The notes: generated by a model not told the origin, from the sequence alone. A stretch of 64,000 nt of DNA from Actinomycetota bacterium (GCA_005884115.1 VAXW01000005.1:62001-126000); one strand, 5' to 3'; positions 24,347 through 33,382 are shown, counted from the first letter of the stretch. Numbers and translations: made by a program.

Positions 24347-25564
24347 CTACGCGGTGCCGTTAGCCGGCCGGTACATCGTCACGACCGCGGCGCCGCCGAT
24401 GCCAATGTTGTGCTGCAAGGCCACCTTGGCACCATCCACCTGGCGCGCGCCAGCCTCGCCGCGCAGCTGCCATGTCAGCTCCGAGCACTGCGCGAGCCCC
24501 GTCGCGCCGAGCGGGTGGCCCTTGGAGATGAGCCCGCCCGAGGGGTTGACGACCGGGCCGCTGCCGCCGTAGGTGGTGGCCTCGGCCTCCACGAGCTTGT
24601 GCCCCTCGCCCTCGCCACACAGGCCGAGCGCCTCGTAGGTGATCAGCTCGTTGGCGCTGAAGCAGTCATGAAGCTCGACCACGTCAACATCCGCGGGACC
24701 GAGGCCGGCCTGCTCGTATACGTCGGCGGCTGCCCTCGCGGTCATCTTGCCTCCGACGATGCTGATCGCCGAAGCGTCCTCGAAGGTGGAGGTCATGTCC
24801 GTCACCATCGACTGCCCGACGATCTCCACCGCCCGCTCCCAGAGGTCGTGGCCTTCGACGAAGCGCTCCGACGCGAGAACGGCTGCGCCGGATCCATCGG
24901 ACGTGGGCGAGCACTGAAGCTTCGTCAGCGGCGCATAGATGACCGGAGCGGCTTCTATCTGCTCCAGCGTGTACTCGTCCTGGAACTGGGCGTAGGGGTT
25001 GTTGACAGAGTGCTTGTGGTTCTTGTAGCCGATCCACGCGAAATGCTGCGGCGTCGAGCCGAACGAGCGCATGTGCTCGCGCCCGGCCATGCCGAACATC
25101 ATCGGGGCGGGGGGCGCCGCCTCGAACTCGAACAGCTCGCCGAGCTTGACGAAGTGCCGCGCAGTCGGCAGCTCGCGGTCGTTGAACTTCGCGCCCAGCG
25201 AGCCCTTCTCCATCTTCTCGAAGCCGATCGCCAGCGCGCAGTCGGCGAGCCCGCCGCGGATCGAGCGCGCCGCTCCGTACAGCGCCGTGGAGCCGGTGGA
25301 GCAGTTGTTGTTGACGTTGTAGATCGGGATCCCCGTCATGCCGAGCTCGTACACCGCGCGCTCGCCCGCGCACGAATCGCCGAACACGTACCCGGCAAAC
25401 GCCTCCTCGAGGTCCTCGAACGAGATCCCCGCGTCCTTCAGCGCGCCGGTGCCCGCCTCGCGCGCCATGTCCGGGTAGTCCCACTCGCGGCTGCCGGGCT
25501 TCTCGAACTTGGTCATGCCGACGCCGATCACAAACACTCTGTTGCTGCCCTTGCTCTTGCTCAT
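24347..25564 (-). CDS. SCPx-type thiolase / lipid-transfer protein
   Basis: 405 residues. Thiolase fold of the non-decarboxylating SCP-x type: nucleophile Cys88 in [21 protein letters not shown], and [14 protein letters not shown] near the C-terminus. No SCP2 domain is fused. In actinobacteria such thiolases act in beta-oxidation of sterol side chains or branched acyl-CoAs; the neighbouring MaoC, acyltransferase and P450 genes fit a lipid or isoprenoid substrate. The ATG follows TAGGGT by 6 nt (leaderless). It heads the leftward operon thiolase-TetR-WS/DGAT-MaoC. Confidence 0.92.
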   Translation of the reverse strand: MSKSKGSNRVFVIGVGMTKFEKPGSREWDYPDMAREAGTGALKDAGISFEDLEEAFAGYVFGDSCAGERAVYELGMTGIPIYNVNNNCSTGSTALYGAARSIRGGLADCALAIGFEKMEKGSLGAKFNDRELPTARHFVKLGELFEFEAAPPAPMMFGMAGREHMRSFGSTPQHFAWIGYKNHKHSVNNPYAQFQDEYTLEQIEAAPVIYAPLTKLQCSPTSDGSGAAVLASERFVEGHDLWERAVEIVGQSMVTDMTSTFEDASAISIVGGKMTARAAADVYEQAGLGPADVDVVELHDCFSANELITYEALGLCGEGEGHKLVEAEATTYGGSGPVVNPSGGLISKGHPLGATGLAQCSELTWQLRGEAGARQVDGAKVALQHNIGIGGAAVVTMYRPANGTA

Positions 25565-25570
25565 GGCGCC

Positions 25571-25576
25571 ACCCTA
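25571..25576 (-). promoter_or_regulatory. -10 box TAGGGT, leaderless promoter of thiolase operon
   Basis: TAGGGT ends 6 nt before the ATG at 25564. The palindrome 25583-25600 occupies the -35 side. Confidence 0.6.
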
Positions 25577-25582
25577 CCAAAC

Positions 25583-25600
25583 AAATCAATCGATTGATTT
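25583..25600. promoter_or_regulatory. 18-bp perfect palindrome, operator of divergent lipid genes
   Basis: AAATCAATCGATTGATTT is its own reverse complement. It is strikingly AT-rich in this DNA and sits between the -10 boxes of the divergent thiolase and alpha/beta hydrolase genes. The cotranscribed TetR at 23716 is the obvious candidate ligand. Confidence 0.7.
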
Positions 25601-25605
25601 ATTTT
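25600..25605 (+). promoter_or_regulatory. -10 box TATTTT of alpha/beta hydrolase gene
   Basis: TATTTT ends 7 nt before a GTG at 25613 that is in frame with the hydrolase. Confidence 0.5.
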
Positions 25606-25612
25606 GTCGGGC

Positions 25613-26788
25613 GTGCCACAGTGCCGGCGCATGAGAGCAGATGACGACAGCCGCGCGCAGGGGCTGCGAGGGCACGTCGACCCCTCCGAGCTGCCATGTG
25701 CGACGCGGGCGACGGTGGCCGCGTCGGCCGCTGCTGACGTGCTCTTGCGCACCGCCCTCTCCGCCGCTCTAACCGCTCCCATGCTGAGCTGGGCGCGGCC
25801 GCGCGACCTGCGTCGCGAGCGGCCGCACCTGGCCTTCTACGGCGCGCTCGCCCAAGCACGCGATCCGCAAGCCGTCTTTGCTCGGCCCGCGAGCGGTGTG
25901 CCGGTCGAGAGGAGCGCCGCTTCGCGCCCGCTTTTCGCCGCGCCGGGCGCCGAGGTCGACATGCTGAGGTTCGAGAGCCCCTTCGTGGCCCTCAATCCTG
26001 CCGTCCGAGAGTCCTACGCGTCCTTCGAGCAGAACCGCGTCGCGTGGGCGCAGCGCTGGCGCCACGGATCCGAGCCGCGGCCGACCCTGTGCGTGATCCA
26101 CGGCTTCGGGGCCTCGTCCTACTGGCTCAACAGCGCGTTCTTCAACCTCCCGTGGCTGTTCGCTCACGGCTACGACGTGCTGCTCTACGTCCTGCCCTTC
26201 CACGGCGTGCGCCAGCCGCGCGCAGTGCCGTTCAGCGGGTGGGGCCTGTTCGCTCACGGCTTCGCGCACTTCAACGAGGCGATCCTCCAGGGCGTCTACG
26301 ACCTGCGCGTTCTGATCGACCACCTCAGCGCCGAAGGCGTCGAGCAGGTGGGGGTGACGGGCCTGTCGCTGGGCGGCTACACCGCCGCGCTGCTGGCCGA
26401 GGTGGACGAGCGCATCGTGCTCTCGGTCCCGAACGCGCCAGTCGCGGACATGTCGGCCCTGATCCCGCAGTGGTTCCCCTCAAACCTGCTCGTCGCCGCG
26501 GGCGCGTCGGCAGCCGGGATCGAGCGCGAGGAGCTCCAGCTGGCGCTCGCGGTCCACAGCCCGCTGACCTACCCGCCGCTCATCCCCCGCGAGCGCCGCA
26601 TGATCATCGGCGGCCTGGGCGACCGCCTGGCGCCACCCGAGCAGACCGAGATGCTGTGCGAGCACTGGGACGGCTGCCGTCTGCACTGGTTCGCCGGAAA
26701 CCACGTGCTGCACTGGGGTCGCGGCGTCTACCAGCGGGAGATGCTCGAGTTCATGCAAGAGGCGGGATTCGCGGCGTCGGGAGCGTGA
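25613..26788 (+). CDS. alpha/beta hydrolase
   Basis: 391 residues from the GTG at 25613 (leaderless, 7 nt after TATTTT); the ATG at 25631 is the alternative. Oxyanion region LCVIHGFGASSYW, nucleophile elbow GVTGLSLGGYTAAL, a late His in WFAGNHVLHWG and Asp in GGLGDRLAPPEQ complete a triad. No signal peptide is evident. It could be a lipid or polyester esterase; it is divergent from the thiolase operon across a palindrome and tail-to-tail with the P450 gene (1 bp between stops). Confidence 0.85.
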   Translation: MPQCRRMRADDDSRAQGLRGHVDPSELPCATRATVAASAAADVLLRTALSAALTAPMLSWARPRDLRRERPHLAFYGALAQARDPQAVFARPASGVPVERSAASRPLFAAPGAEVDMLRFESPFVALNPAVRESYASFEQNRVAWAQRWRHGSEPRPTLCVIHGFGASSYWLNSAFFNLPWLFAHGYDVLLYVLPFHGVRQPRAVPFSGWGLFAHGFAHFNEAILQGVYDLRVLIDHLSAEGVEQVGVTGLSLGGYTAALLAEVDERIVLSVPNAPVADMSALIPQWFPSNLLVAAGASAAGIEREELQLALAVHSPLTYPPLIPRERRMIIGGLGDRLAPPEQTEMLCEHWDGCRLHWFAGNHVLHWGRGVYQREMLEFMQEAGFAASGA

Positions 26789-26789
26789 G

Positions 26790-28133
26790 CTAGGCCGCCA
26801 GCGGCTGCGCGGCCGGGGCGGGCTGAGCCACGCGCGGCTTGACGCGCACGCGCGTGCCGCGCCGCGGCGAGAGCGTCACGTTGCGCCGAGCCATCCGTTC
26901 CGGGCGCGAGCCGACCGCCTGCAGCACGCGCTCCCGCAGCACGGTCTGCAGCACCACGCGCATCTCGAATTCGGCAAACGACGCGCCCAGGCAGCGGCGG
27001 ATGCCGCCGCCGAAGGGGATCCATCCGTATGTCGTGGGCGCATCCTCGAGGAAGCGCTCCGGCCTGAAGCTGTGCGGCTCGGGGTAGAGGTCCGCGCGCG
27101 TGTGCGTGAGCCAGATCGCGGGCGTCACGTCGGTGCCCGCCGGCAGCGTCCACTCGCCCGCGCGCAGCTCCGTCGCGAGCCTTCGCCCGGCAAGCGGTAC
27201 CACCGGTCGCAGGCGAAGCGACTCCGAGATGACGGCGCGAAGGTAGTCCTCCTGGCTGCCCTCGTCGACCTCAGCGGTGAGCCGCGCAAGCGTCGCCGGG
27301 TGGCGCAGGAGCAGGTCGAACGTCCACGCCAGGGCGGTCGCTGTCGTCTCGTGCCCGGCCAGCAGCAGCGTCAGCAGCTGGTCGCGCAGCTCGCGGTCGT
27401 CCATCTGCGCGTCGTCCTCGAAGCGCGCGCTCATGAGCAGCGAGAGGATGTCTTCGCGCTCGGCAAACCTCCCGTCTGCGCGCCGCTCGGCGATCTCGCC
27501 CAGCAGCAGCTCATCGATCTCGCGCGTCACCTCGCGCAGCTGCGCCAAGGGATCTCCGCGGCGCAGGCGCCGTGAGAGAAGCACGCGAAGCTGCAGTCTC
27601 GCCGAGGCGCTCAGCGCGAGCAGGCGCGGCAGCTGCTCGCGCAGCCGCCGGCCGCGCTGTGCGTCGCTGACGCCGAACACCGCGCGCAGGATCACCTCGA
27701 GCGTCAGCGCTTGCATGTTCGGGTGCAGCGCCAACGGCTGCTCGAGCGGCCAGCTCGAGATCTGCCGCTCGGCTGCCTCGCGCATGATCGCCTCATACGA
27801 GCGCATCCGCTCGCCATGGAAGGCTGGCAGCATCAGGCGCCTGCGCGCCAGGTGCTCGGCCCCTTCAAGCAGCAGCACCGAGCGCGGCCCCAAAACCGGC
27901 AACAGCGCAATGCTCCTCCCGGGAGGCAGCCCGTGCGAGTGCTCGGTGTAAAGCGCGCGTATGGCGTCCGGATCCGACAGCATCACCATCGGGCGCTCGA
28001 AGCCGAGGAAGCGCACGCTGAACTGCTCGCCGATGCGACGCTTGCAGTGCTCCATCAGGCTGATAGGACGGGCCAGCCACCAGGCGGTCTGCGCCAGCGG
28101 CGGCACCGCTGGCGTGGGCGGCAGCGTGCTCAT
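26790..28133 (-). CDS. cytochrome P450
   Basis: 447 residues from the ATG at 28133. I-helix AGHETTATALAW, K-helix ExxR in ISESLRLRP, and the heme loop FGGGIRRCLGASFAE with the ligand Cys near residue 381. A single soluble P450 of the bacterial type, related to CYPs that hydroxylate lipids or terpenoids; it needs ferredoxin and reductase partners not seen here. The N-terminal SLMEHCKRRIGEQFSVRFLG is usual. Location beside thiolase and WS/DGAT genes suggests a hydrophobic substrate, but this is inference. Confidence 0.94.
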   Translation of the reverse strand: MSTLPPTPAVPPLAQTAWWLARPISLMEHCKRRIGEQFSVRFLGFERPMVMLSDPDAIRALYTEHSHGLPPGRSIALLPVLGPRSVLLLEGAEHLARRRLMLPAFHGERMRSYEAIMREAAERQISSWPLEQPLALHPNMQALTLEVILRAVFGVSDAQRGRRLREQLPRLLALSASARLQLRVLLSRRLRRGDPLAQLREVTREIDELLLGEIAERRADGRFAEREDILSLLMSARFEDDAQMDDRELRDQLLTLLLAGHETTATALAWTFDLLLRHPATLARLTAEVDEGSQEDYLRAVISESLRLRPVVPLAGRRLATELRAGEWTLPAGTDVTPAIWLTHTRADLYPEPHSFRPERFLEDAPTTYGWIPFGGGIRRCLGASFAEFEMRVVLQTVLRERVLQAVGSRPERMARRNVTLSPRRGTRVRVKPRVAQPAPAAQPLAA

Positions 28134-28183
28134 CCTCTCAGCAAGCCTGACAGATGGTGCCGGAGCGGGTCGTCCCGCCGCCG

Positions 28184-28654
28184 CTACTTGACGTTGTGCC
28201 CGGCGGCGTTGACCGCGTACCAGATGCCGCCGAACTGTTCTGCGCCGATGTACACGGTTTCGCCGCGTTCGCTGGCCTGGGCGTAGGTGTACAGCGGGTG
28301 CCCCGCGTAGGTGACCTGCACGGCGCCGCTCGGCAGGCGAATCGTGCCCAGGAGCGAGGCCCTCACTCCGCGTCCAGCGACCGGCTTGCCCCTCGTCCGC
28401 AGTGGCGGCCAGTTTTCGGCGCATCCGCTGACCTTGATGCACGTGTCCCTCTTGCGCGTGTCCTTCGAGAAGCGATAGAGCGTGAATCCCGAGGACGTCA
28501 CAAGGATCCTTCCCGCGCTCGTTCGGCGCAGTTCGACCTTCGCCGCCCGCGCTGCGTGCGCGGTGGGCGCTCCGCCGTCGGCCCCTGCGACCGCCGCCGT
28601 CACTCCAGCGGCACATGCGAGTGCCCCTGCAAGCGTGATGCAGATTCGGCTCAC
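28184..28654 (-). CDS. secreted repeat lipoprotein-like protein (COG4315 type)
   Basis: 156 residues from a GTG preceded by AGGAGGTTGCGC. A signal peptide (about residues 1-24) precedes a domain with the paired motif of the secreted-repeat family: FTLYRFSKDTRKRDTC, CAENWPPL, then YAGHPLYTYAQASERGE and GGIWYAVNAAG. Such proteins are extracytoplasmic and of unknown function; Tyr and Cys residues may matter for redox or metal binding. It is a single-gene unit between the P450 and enoyl-CoA hydratase genes. Confidence 0.85.
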   Translation of the reverse strand: MSRICITLAGALACAAGVTAAVAGADGGAPTAHAARAAKVELRRTSAGRILVTSSGFTLYRFSKDTRKRDTCIKVSGCAENWPPLRTRGKPVAGRGVRASLLGTIRLPSGAVQVTYAGHPLYTYAQASERGETVYIGAEQFGGIWYAVNAAGHNVK

Positions 28655-28778
28655 GCGCAACCTCCTGTATCGATCGCCCTTGACTTTTGCAGATTCCTCT
28701 CCGCTGAGAGCCAAGACGCCGCCGAGTCCGGACTCCTTCCCCCTGCCTCGCCGGAGCTGGCGCCCGGATGGGCTCGCG

Positions 28779-29495
28779 CTATCGAGCCCCCTCAGCGTCG
28801 ATCCAGCGCGCGAGCAACGGATCCTCGGCCGCCGCGGCGTGCAGGCGCGCGCTCGCGGCGTGGCGCAGCTCGCGCTTGGTGCGAGCGTAGACCTCGGGCG
28901 GGAAGGCAGCCAGCTCAGCCGCGAGCTCGAGCGCCCGAGGAAGCACGCGATCGGGCTCCGCCAGCTCGTCGAAGACGCCCAGGCGAAGGCACTCCTCGGC
29001 GCCGACCAGCTGGTTGCCGAGCGCGAGCGCGCGCGCCGAGTGCGGGGCGAGCTCAGCGGCCACGACGCCGATCGCCGCCTGCGGGTAGGGAACGCCGACC
29101 TTGACCTCCGTGAGGCCGTAGCGGCCCTCGCTTGACGCGACGCGGACATCCGTACATAGCGCGAGCACCAGGCCGCCTGCGATCGCGTGACCGGTGATCG
29201 CGCCCACGACCGGGCAGGGGAGGTCGTATACCCCGAGCGCCATCCTGTTGATGCCAGTGATCATCGCGCGCTGCTGCTCGGGCCCGTAGCCCGGCACCGC
29301 CTTGAGGTCGGCGCCCGCCGAGAAGAACCCCGGGCGGCCGGCGAGCACGAGCGCGCGCGGCACCTCATCGGCGAGCCGCTCGATCGTCTCCACGAGCTCT
29401 CCCAGCAGCGCGACGTCCATCGCGTTCGCAGGCGGGCGGTCCGCGCTGAGGACCACCACCCCGCCGTCGTGGTCGCGCAGCGCGACGTACTCCAT
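28779..29495 (-). CDS. enoyl-CoA hydratase/isomerase family protein
   Basis: 238 residues. Crotonase fold: oxyanion hole in RPGFFSAGADLKAVP and VGAITGHAIAGGLVLAL, followed by RYGLTEVKVGVPYP. The catalytic Glu pair is only partly recognisable, so it could be a hydratase, isomerase or other crotonase. The ATG at 29495 follows TAGGCT by 6 nt. It is divergent from the acyl-CoA ligase gene, an arrangement fitting one acyl-CoA pathway. Confidence 0.9.
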   Translation of the reverse strand: MEYVALRDHDGGVVVLSADRPPANAMDVALLGELVETIERLADEVPRALVLAGRPGFFSAGADLKAVPGYGPEQQRAMITGINRMALGVYDLPCPVVGAITGHAIAGGLVLALCTDVRVASSEGRYGLTEVKVGVPYPQAAIGVVAAELAPHSARALALGNQLVGAEECLRLGVFDELAEPDRVLPRALELAAELAAFPPEVYARTKRELRHAASARLHAAAAEDPLLARWIDAEGAR

Positions 29496-29501
29496 GGCTG
29501 C

Positions 29502-29507
29502 AGCCTA
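29502..29507 (-). promoter_or_regulatory. -10 box TAGGCT, leaderless promoter of enoyl-CoA hydratase gene
   Basis: TAGGCT ends 6 nt before the ATG at 29495. Confidence 0.55.
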
Positions 29508-29564
29508 GTCGCCCATCGTTGGCCACGGCTGCGGCGCGCGACGCACGCGCCGCGTGGAGGCGAT

Positions 29565-29570
29565 TAGCAT
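29565..29570 (+). promoter_or_regulatory. -10 box TAGCAT, leaderless promoter of acyl-CoA ligase gene
   Basis: TAGCAT ends 7 nt before the GTG at 29578. Confidence 0.5.
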
Positions 29571-29577
29571 CCTGCCG

Positions 29578-31098
29578 GTGCAGGAGGAGATCGGCGTGCG
29601 CTGCGGCGCGCGCTTCATCACGTACCCGGAGCTGTTCGAGCGAGCTCTGCGTGCGAGCCGCGGCCTGTTCGAGCTCGGTGTCGGCGGCGGCGACCGCGTC
29701 GCGCTCCTGCTGCGCAACTCGATCGAGTTCCTCGAGGCCTCGGTCGCGACCGCGCCCCTCGGGGCGAGCGCAGTGCCCATCAACTGGCACTGGCGTAGCG
29801 AGGAGATCGCCCATGTGCTCGGCGACAGCGGTGCGAAGGCGCTGGTCGTGCACGCTGACCTGTGGCCCGAGATCGCCGCGAGCGTGCCGAACGGGATCGG
29901 GGTGGTGGTCGTTCCGCCGGCCGAGGGCTCGACCGCCTCGGCCGTGCCGGCCCCGGACGGAGCGGTCTCGTGGGAACAGCTCGCAAGCGCCGCCGAGCCG
30001 CTTACCGAGGCCCCCGACGGGGCGAGCCCGGTCAGCATCATCTACACCTCGGGCACGACAGGACGGCCGAAGGGTGTCGTGCGCCAGCCGGCCAGCGACG
30101 CTCAGCGCGAAGCCGCCCGGACGCTGCTGGCGGGGATCTTCGAGCTCGGACCAGGCGAGCGCACGGTGATCCCAGCGCCCCTCTACCACACGGCTCCCAA
30201 CGTGTACGCGCTCGCCGCCGCGGCGCTGGGCATGGACATGACGATCATGGCCGGCTTCGACGCCGAGGAGTTCCTGCGCCTCGTCGAGCGACATCGGGTC
30301 ACGGTCGTGCAGATGGTGCCGACGATGTTCGTGCGCCTGCTCGCGCTTCCCGAGCAGGTGCGCCGGCGCCATGACCTCAGCTCGCTGCGCCGTGTCGTGC
30401 ACGCGGCCGCGCCCTGCCCGCCCGAGGTCAAGCGCGCCATGATCGAGTGGTTCGGGCCGATCATCTACGAGTACTACGGGGGAACCGAGACCGGTCCAGT
30501 CGTCTTCTGCACGAGCGATGAAGGGCTCGCCCATCCCGGAACGGTGGGCCGCCCACTCGATGGCGCGGTCGTGAAGGTGCTCGACCCCGGCGGACGGGAG
30601 CTGCCGGCGGGAGAGTCGGGTGAGATCTACATGTGGCTCGACGTGTGGCCCGATTTCACCTACGAAGGCGACGAGCAGAAGCGGCGCTCGGTCGAGCGCG
30701 ATGGCCTCATCAGCTGCGGCGACATCGGCTACGTCGACGACGAGGGCTACCTGTACCTCAACGACCGCTCAAGCGACATGGTCATCAGCGGGGGCGTGAA
30801 CATCTACCCCGCCGAGATCGAGTCGTGCCTGCTCTCGCTGGAGGGCGTGCGCGACTGCGCCGTGTTCGGCATCCCCGACGAGGAGTTCGGCGAGAGCCTC
30901 GCCGCGCACATAGAGCTCGAGGAGCGGGCAGAGCTCAGCGCCGAGGCCGTACGCGCCCACGTTCGCGCGCGGCTCGCCGCCTACAAGACCCCGCGCGTGG
31001 TCGAGTTCAGCGACTCGCTGCCTCGAGAGGACTCGGGCAAGATCTTCAAGCGCCGGTTGCGCGAGCCCTACTGGCGCGGCCGCGAGCGCGCGATCTAG
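29578..31098 (+). CDS. AMP-dependent acyl-CoA synthetase/ligase
   Basis: 506 residues from GTG 29578; an in-frame GTG at 29554 lies upstream of the -10 box and is rejected. ANL superfamily motifs: IIYTSGTTGRPKG (P-loop, A3), YEYYGGTETGP (A5), DRSSDMVISGGVNIYPAEIE (hinge and A8) and the C-terminal lysine in REDSGKIFKR (A10). It activates a carboxylic acid to acyl-CoA via acyl-AMP. The chain-length pocket cannot be judged. Divergent from the enoyl-CoA hydratase gene and followed 34 bp later by an MDR reductase gene. Confidence 0.93.
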   Translation: MQEEIGVRCGARFITYPELFERALRASRGLFELGVGGGDRVALLLRNSIEFLEASVATAPLGASAVPINWHWRSEEIAHVLGDSGAKALVVHADLWPEIAASVPNGIGVVVVPPAEGSTASAVPAPDGAVSWEQLASAAEPLTEAPDGASPVSIIYTSGTTGRPKGVVRQPASDAQREAARTLLAGIFELGPGERTVIPAPLYHTAPNVYALAAAALGMDMTIMAGFDAEEFLRLVERHRVTVVQMVPTMFVRLLALPEQVRRRHDLSSLRRVVHAAAPCPPEVKRAMIEWFGPIIYEYYGGTETGPVVFCTSDEGLAHPGTVGRPLDGAVVKVLDPGGRELPAGESGEIYMWLDVWPDFTYEGDEQKRRSVERDGLISCGDIGYVDDEGYLYLNDRSSDMVISGGVNIYPAEIESCLLSLEGVRDCAVFGIPDEEFGESLAAHIELEERAELSAEAVRAHVRARLAAYKTPRVVEFSDSLPREDSGKIFKRRLREPYWRGRERAI

Positions 31099-31132
31099 GA
31101 GCCTTTCAACCACCCCGGAGCATGGAGAACAG

Positions 31133-32146
31133 ATGAGCGCCACAAACCATCAGGTGCGACTCGCCGCACGTCCGAGTGGCCTGCCGGTGCAATCGGACTG
31201 GAGCTTCACCGAGGAGCCTGTCCCCGCGCCGTCGGCCGGTGAGCTCGTTGTGCAGATCGCCTACATATCGATCGACCCGGCTATGCGCGGCTGGATGAAC
31301 GCCGGAGCCTCGTACATCGACGCCGTCGAAATCGGCGACGTGATGCGCGCCGGAGCGGTAGGGCGCGTGACCGCCTCCGAGCACCCAGACTTCGCCGTCG
31401 GCGATCACGTCTACGGCGCCTTCGGCGTGCAAGAGCACGCGCTCTCCAACGGGCAAGGTGTCGTCAAGGTCGACCCGGGCCTCGCTCCCCTGCCCACCTA
31501 CCTGGGCGCGCTGGGAATGCCGGGGCTGACCGCGTACTTCGGCCTGCTGGACGTCGGCAAGCTCGCCGAGGGGGACACAGCAGTCGTCTCGGGCGCCGCC
31601 GGCGCGGTCGGCAGCGTCGCGGGTCAGATCGCCAGGATCAAGGGTGCGCGCGTGGTCGGCATCGCCGGCGGCGCCGAGAAGTGCCGCTGGATCGTCGAGG
31701 AACTCGGCTTCGACGCGGCCATCGACTACAAGGGCGAGGACGTGCGGCGTGCCCTGCGCGAGCATGTGCCCGAGGGCGTCGACGTGTACTTCGACAACGT
31801 CGGGGGAGAGATCCTCGACGCGGTGCTCGCGCGCCTGGCGCGCGGTGCGCGCATCGTGATCTGCGGCGCCGTCTCGCAGTACAACGCGACCGGCCCCGTG
31901 AGGGGACCCTCCAACTACCTGGCGCTGCTCGTCTACCGCGCCTCGATGACGGGCATGGTCGTGTTCGACTACGCGGCGCGCTATGGCGAGGCTACGGCTG
32001 CGCTGGCCGGATGGCTTGGCGAGGGGCGGCTGATATCGCGCGAGCACATAGTCGACGGAGGTATCAGCGCCTTCCCCGATGCCCTGCTGAAGCTCTTCTC
32101 GGGCGAGAACACGGGCAAGCTCGTGCTGTCGCTCGGGGTTGAGTGA
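31133..32146 (+). CDS. NADP-dependent medium-chain reductase, LTB4-dehydrogenase/CurA-like
   Basis: 337 residues; ATG preceded by GGAG. Zinc-free MDR fold: SIDPAMRGWMNAGASY near the start, YLGALGMPGLTAYFGLLDVG, the nucleotide loop VSGAAGAVGSVAGQIA, and YFDNVGGEILDAVL. Family members reduce the C=C of enones or alkenals with NADPH. In this context it may work on a metabolite made by the upstream acyl-CoA ligase unit. The short frame after it (32143) starts inside its stop codon. Confidence 0.92.
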   Translation: MSATNHQVRLAARPSGLPVQSDWSFTEEPVPAPSAGELVVQIAYISIDPAMRGWMNAGASYIDAVEIGDVMRAGAVGRVTASEHPDFAVGDHVYGAFGVQEHALSNGQGVVKVDPGLAPLPTYLGALGMPGLTAYFGLLDVGKLAEGDTAVVSGAAGAVGSVAGQIARIKGARVVGIAGGAEKCRWIVEELGFDAAIDYKGEDVRRALREHVPEGVDVYFDNVGGEILDAVLARLARGARIVICGAVSQYNATGPVRGPSNYLALLVYRASMTGMVVFDYAARYGEATAALAGWLGEGRLISREHIVDGGISAFPDALLKLFSGENTGKLVLSLGVE

Positions 32147-32289
32147 GCGGCGCCCGACCGGAGCTGTGGCAGGACTTCTTGTCGGTCGGCGTGCAGTTCG
32201 CGGGCGCCTCCTCGATCATGACTGCGCTCAACTTCCTGGTGACCATCATCACGATGAGGGCGCCGGGTCCGGCGGCGATGGAACACTGA
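32143..32289 (+). pseudogene. remnant resembling cytochrome c oxidase subunit I
   Basis: A 48-codon frame beginning at a GTG that overlaps the MDR stop (GTGA). It reads ELWQDFLSVGVQFAGASSIM then TALNFLVTIITMRAPG, followed by PAAMEH and stop. The FAGASSIMTALNFLVTIITM-RAPG block closely follows the well-conserved stretch of heme-copper oxidase subunit I before the next conserved helix. Only this internal segment of a protein normally over 500 residues is present, with no helices or heme ligands around it. I interpret it as a gene remnant. The alternative is a small membrane peptide that kept this helix. Confidence 0.6.
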
Positions 32290-32293
32290 GGTC

Positions 32294-32779
32294 ATGACGC
32301 CGCACGCACCGGCTACCTGGCCGAAGAAGGCAGTCGCGAGCCTCCTCGCGTGCTCCTGCGCAGCCGTGGGCTACCCGTTGGCCCTCTCAGCTGAGGCGGC
32401 AAGGCGCACCGCCTCGCACCCGCGCCCGGCGCCGAGCGCAGCGGCCGCTCGCTTCGCGTGCAGCGGGCCGCACAGCTCCACTTCGCCGTGCCACTTCGCC
32501 ACGCCCAGCGGAAACGTCCGCTGTCTGTGGACGCCGAAGCCCAACAACGTCGCCTGCGTGCTGCTCGCGACCGGGCGCGCCTACAGGCTCAGGCCCACGG
32601 GCCATGCCCGTCGCATAACGCTGCGACTGCTCCGCCGCGGCCAGACGCTGCCGACCAACCAGCAGCTCGTCTTTCCCGGCAGCCTCTCATGTCATGACAC
32701 GCGCACGAGCATGACCTGCAACCAGGACTTCGGACTCGGCGCGTTCACGCTCGCGCGCAGGCGCTCCCGCGCCTCGTAG
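32294..32779 (+). CDS. secreted DUF6636-type protein
   Basis: 161 residues; ATG preceded by GAGG. A signal peptide (about residues 10-36) is followed by a Cys-containing domain with the DUF6636 pattern: HFATPSGNVRCLW, NNVACVLLATG, FPGSLSCHDTRTSMTCNQD and a final GLGAFTLARR. Five or six Cys probably form disulfides outside the cell. Function unknown. It is a single gene, convergent with the thioredoxin-fold pair. Confidence 0.75.
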   Translation: MTPHAPATWPKKAVASLLACSCAAVGYPLALSAEAARRTASHPRPAPSAAAARFACSGPHSSTSPCHFATPSGNVRCLWTPKPNNVACVLLATGRAYRLRPTGHARRITLRLLRRGQTLPTNQQLVFPGSLSCHDTRTSMTCNQDFGLGAFTLARRRSRAS

Positions 32780-32860
32780 CGAGCCGGCGCCAAGCGCGCG
32801 CGCAGCAACCGGGCGCGAGCACGGGCGAGCTGGTCCAGCCGCTCGGCTCGCCCGCCCGAG

Positions 32861-33382
32861 CTAGGGCTTCCACTTGATCGTGCACCCGACCGGCTCGGTT
32901 TCGCGCGGGTCGGGGTCTTCGCCCTCGAGCAGCGCGTCGAGCGCCGAGCGCAGCCACTGCGCATTGGCTGCCGGATCTTCGTAGTCACGATCGGGCGCTC
33001 CCCTGTATCGCACGGTCCCCTGACCGTCGATCACGAACACGTCGGGGGTCGTCCTCGCGTCGTAGGAGCGAGCCACCTCCTGGGAGGCGTCGCGCAGGTA
33101 GGGGACCCCGTCGAAGTCTCCCGCCTGCACGCGCGCTTTCATCTGCACCTCGGAGTCGCGCGGGTAGCGCTCTGCGTCGTTGGGGTTGATCGCGAGCATC
33201 CGCACGCCGAGCTCGGCGTACTCGCGTGCCACCGCCATCAGCCGCTCGTGCCAGGCGAGCGCATAGGGGCAGTGATTGCACGTGAACACGACCACCGTCA
33301 GGGGAGCCGGCTCGAGCTCCTGGATCCTGCCCTCCGTGTCGGGCAGCTCGAAGCGGGGCGCGCGCTCGCCGACGAGCGTCAT
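32861..33382 (-). CDS. thioredoxin-fold redoxin (AhpC/TlpA-like)
   Basis: 173 residues. The N-terminus VGERAPRFELPDTEGRIQEL is peroxiredoxin-like and the active site VVVFTCNHCPYALAWHERL has the CxxC of this thioredoxin subfamily. LAINPNDAERYPRDSEVQM, YLRDASQEVARSYDARTTPD and VRYRGAPDRDY complete the family pattern. No signal peptide, so cytoplasmic; probably a thiol oxidoreductase or peroxidase. Its ATG overlaps the stop of the upstream gene by 4 bp, so both are translationally coupled. Confidence 0.88.
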   Translation of the reverse strand: MTLVGERAPRFELPDTEGRIQELEPAPLTVVVFTCNHCPYALAWHERLMAVAREYAELGVRMLAINPNDAERYPRDSEVQMKARVQAGDFDGVPYLRDASQEVARSYDARTTPDVFVIDGQGTVRYRGAPDRDYEDPAANAQWLRSALDALLEGEDPDPRETEPVGCTIKWKP

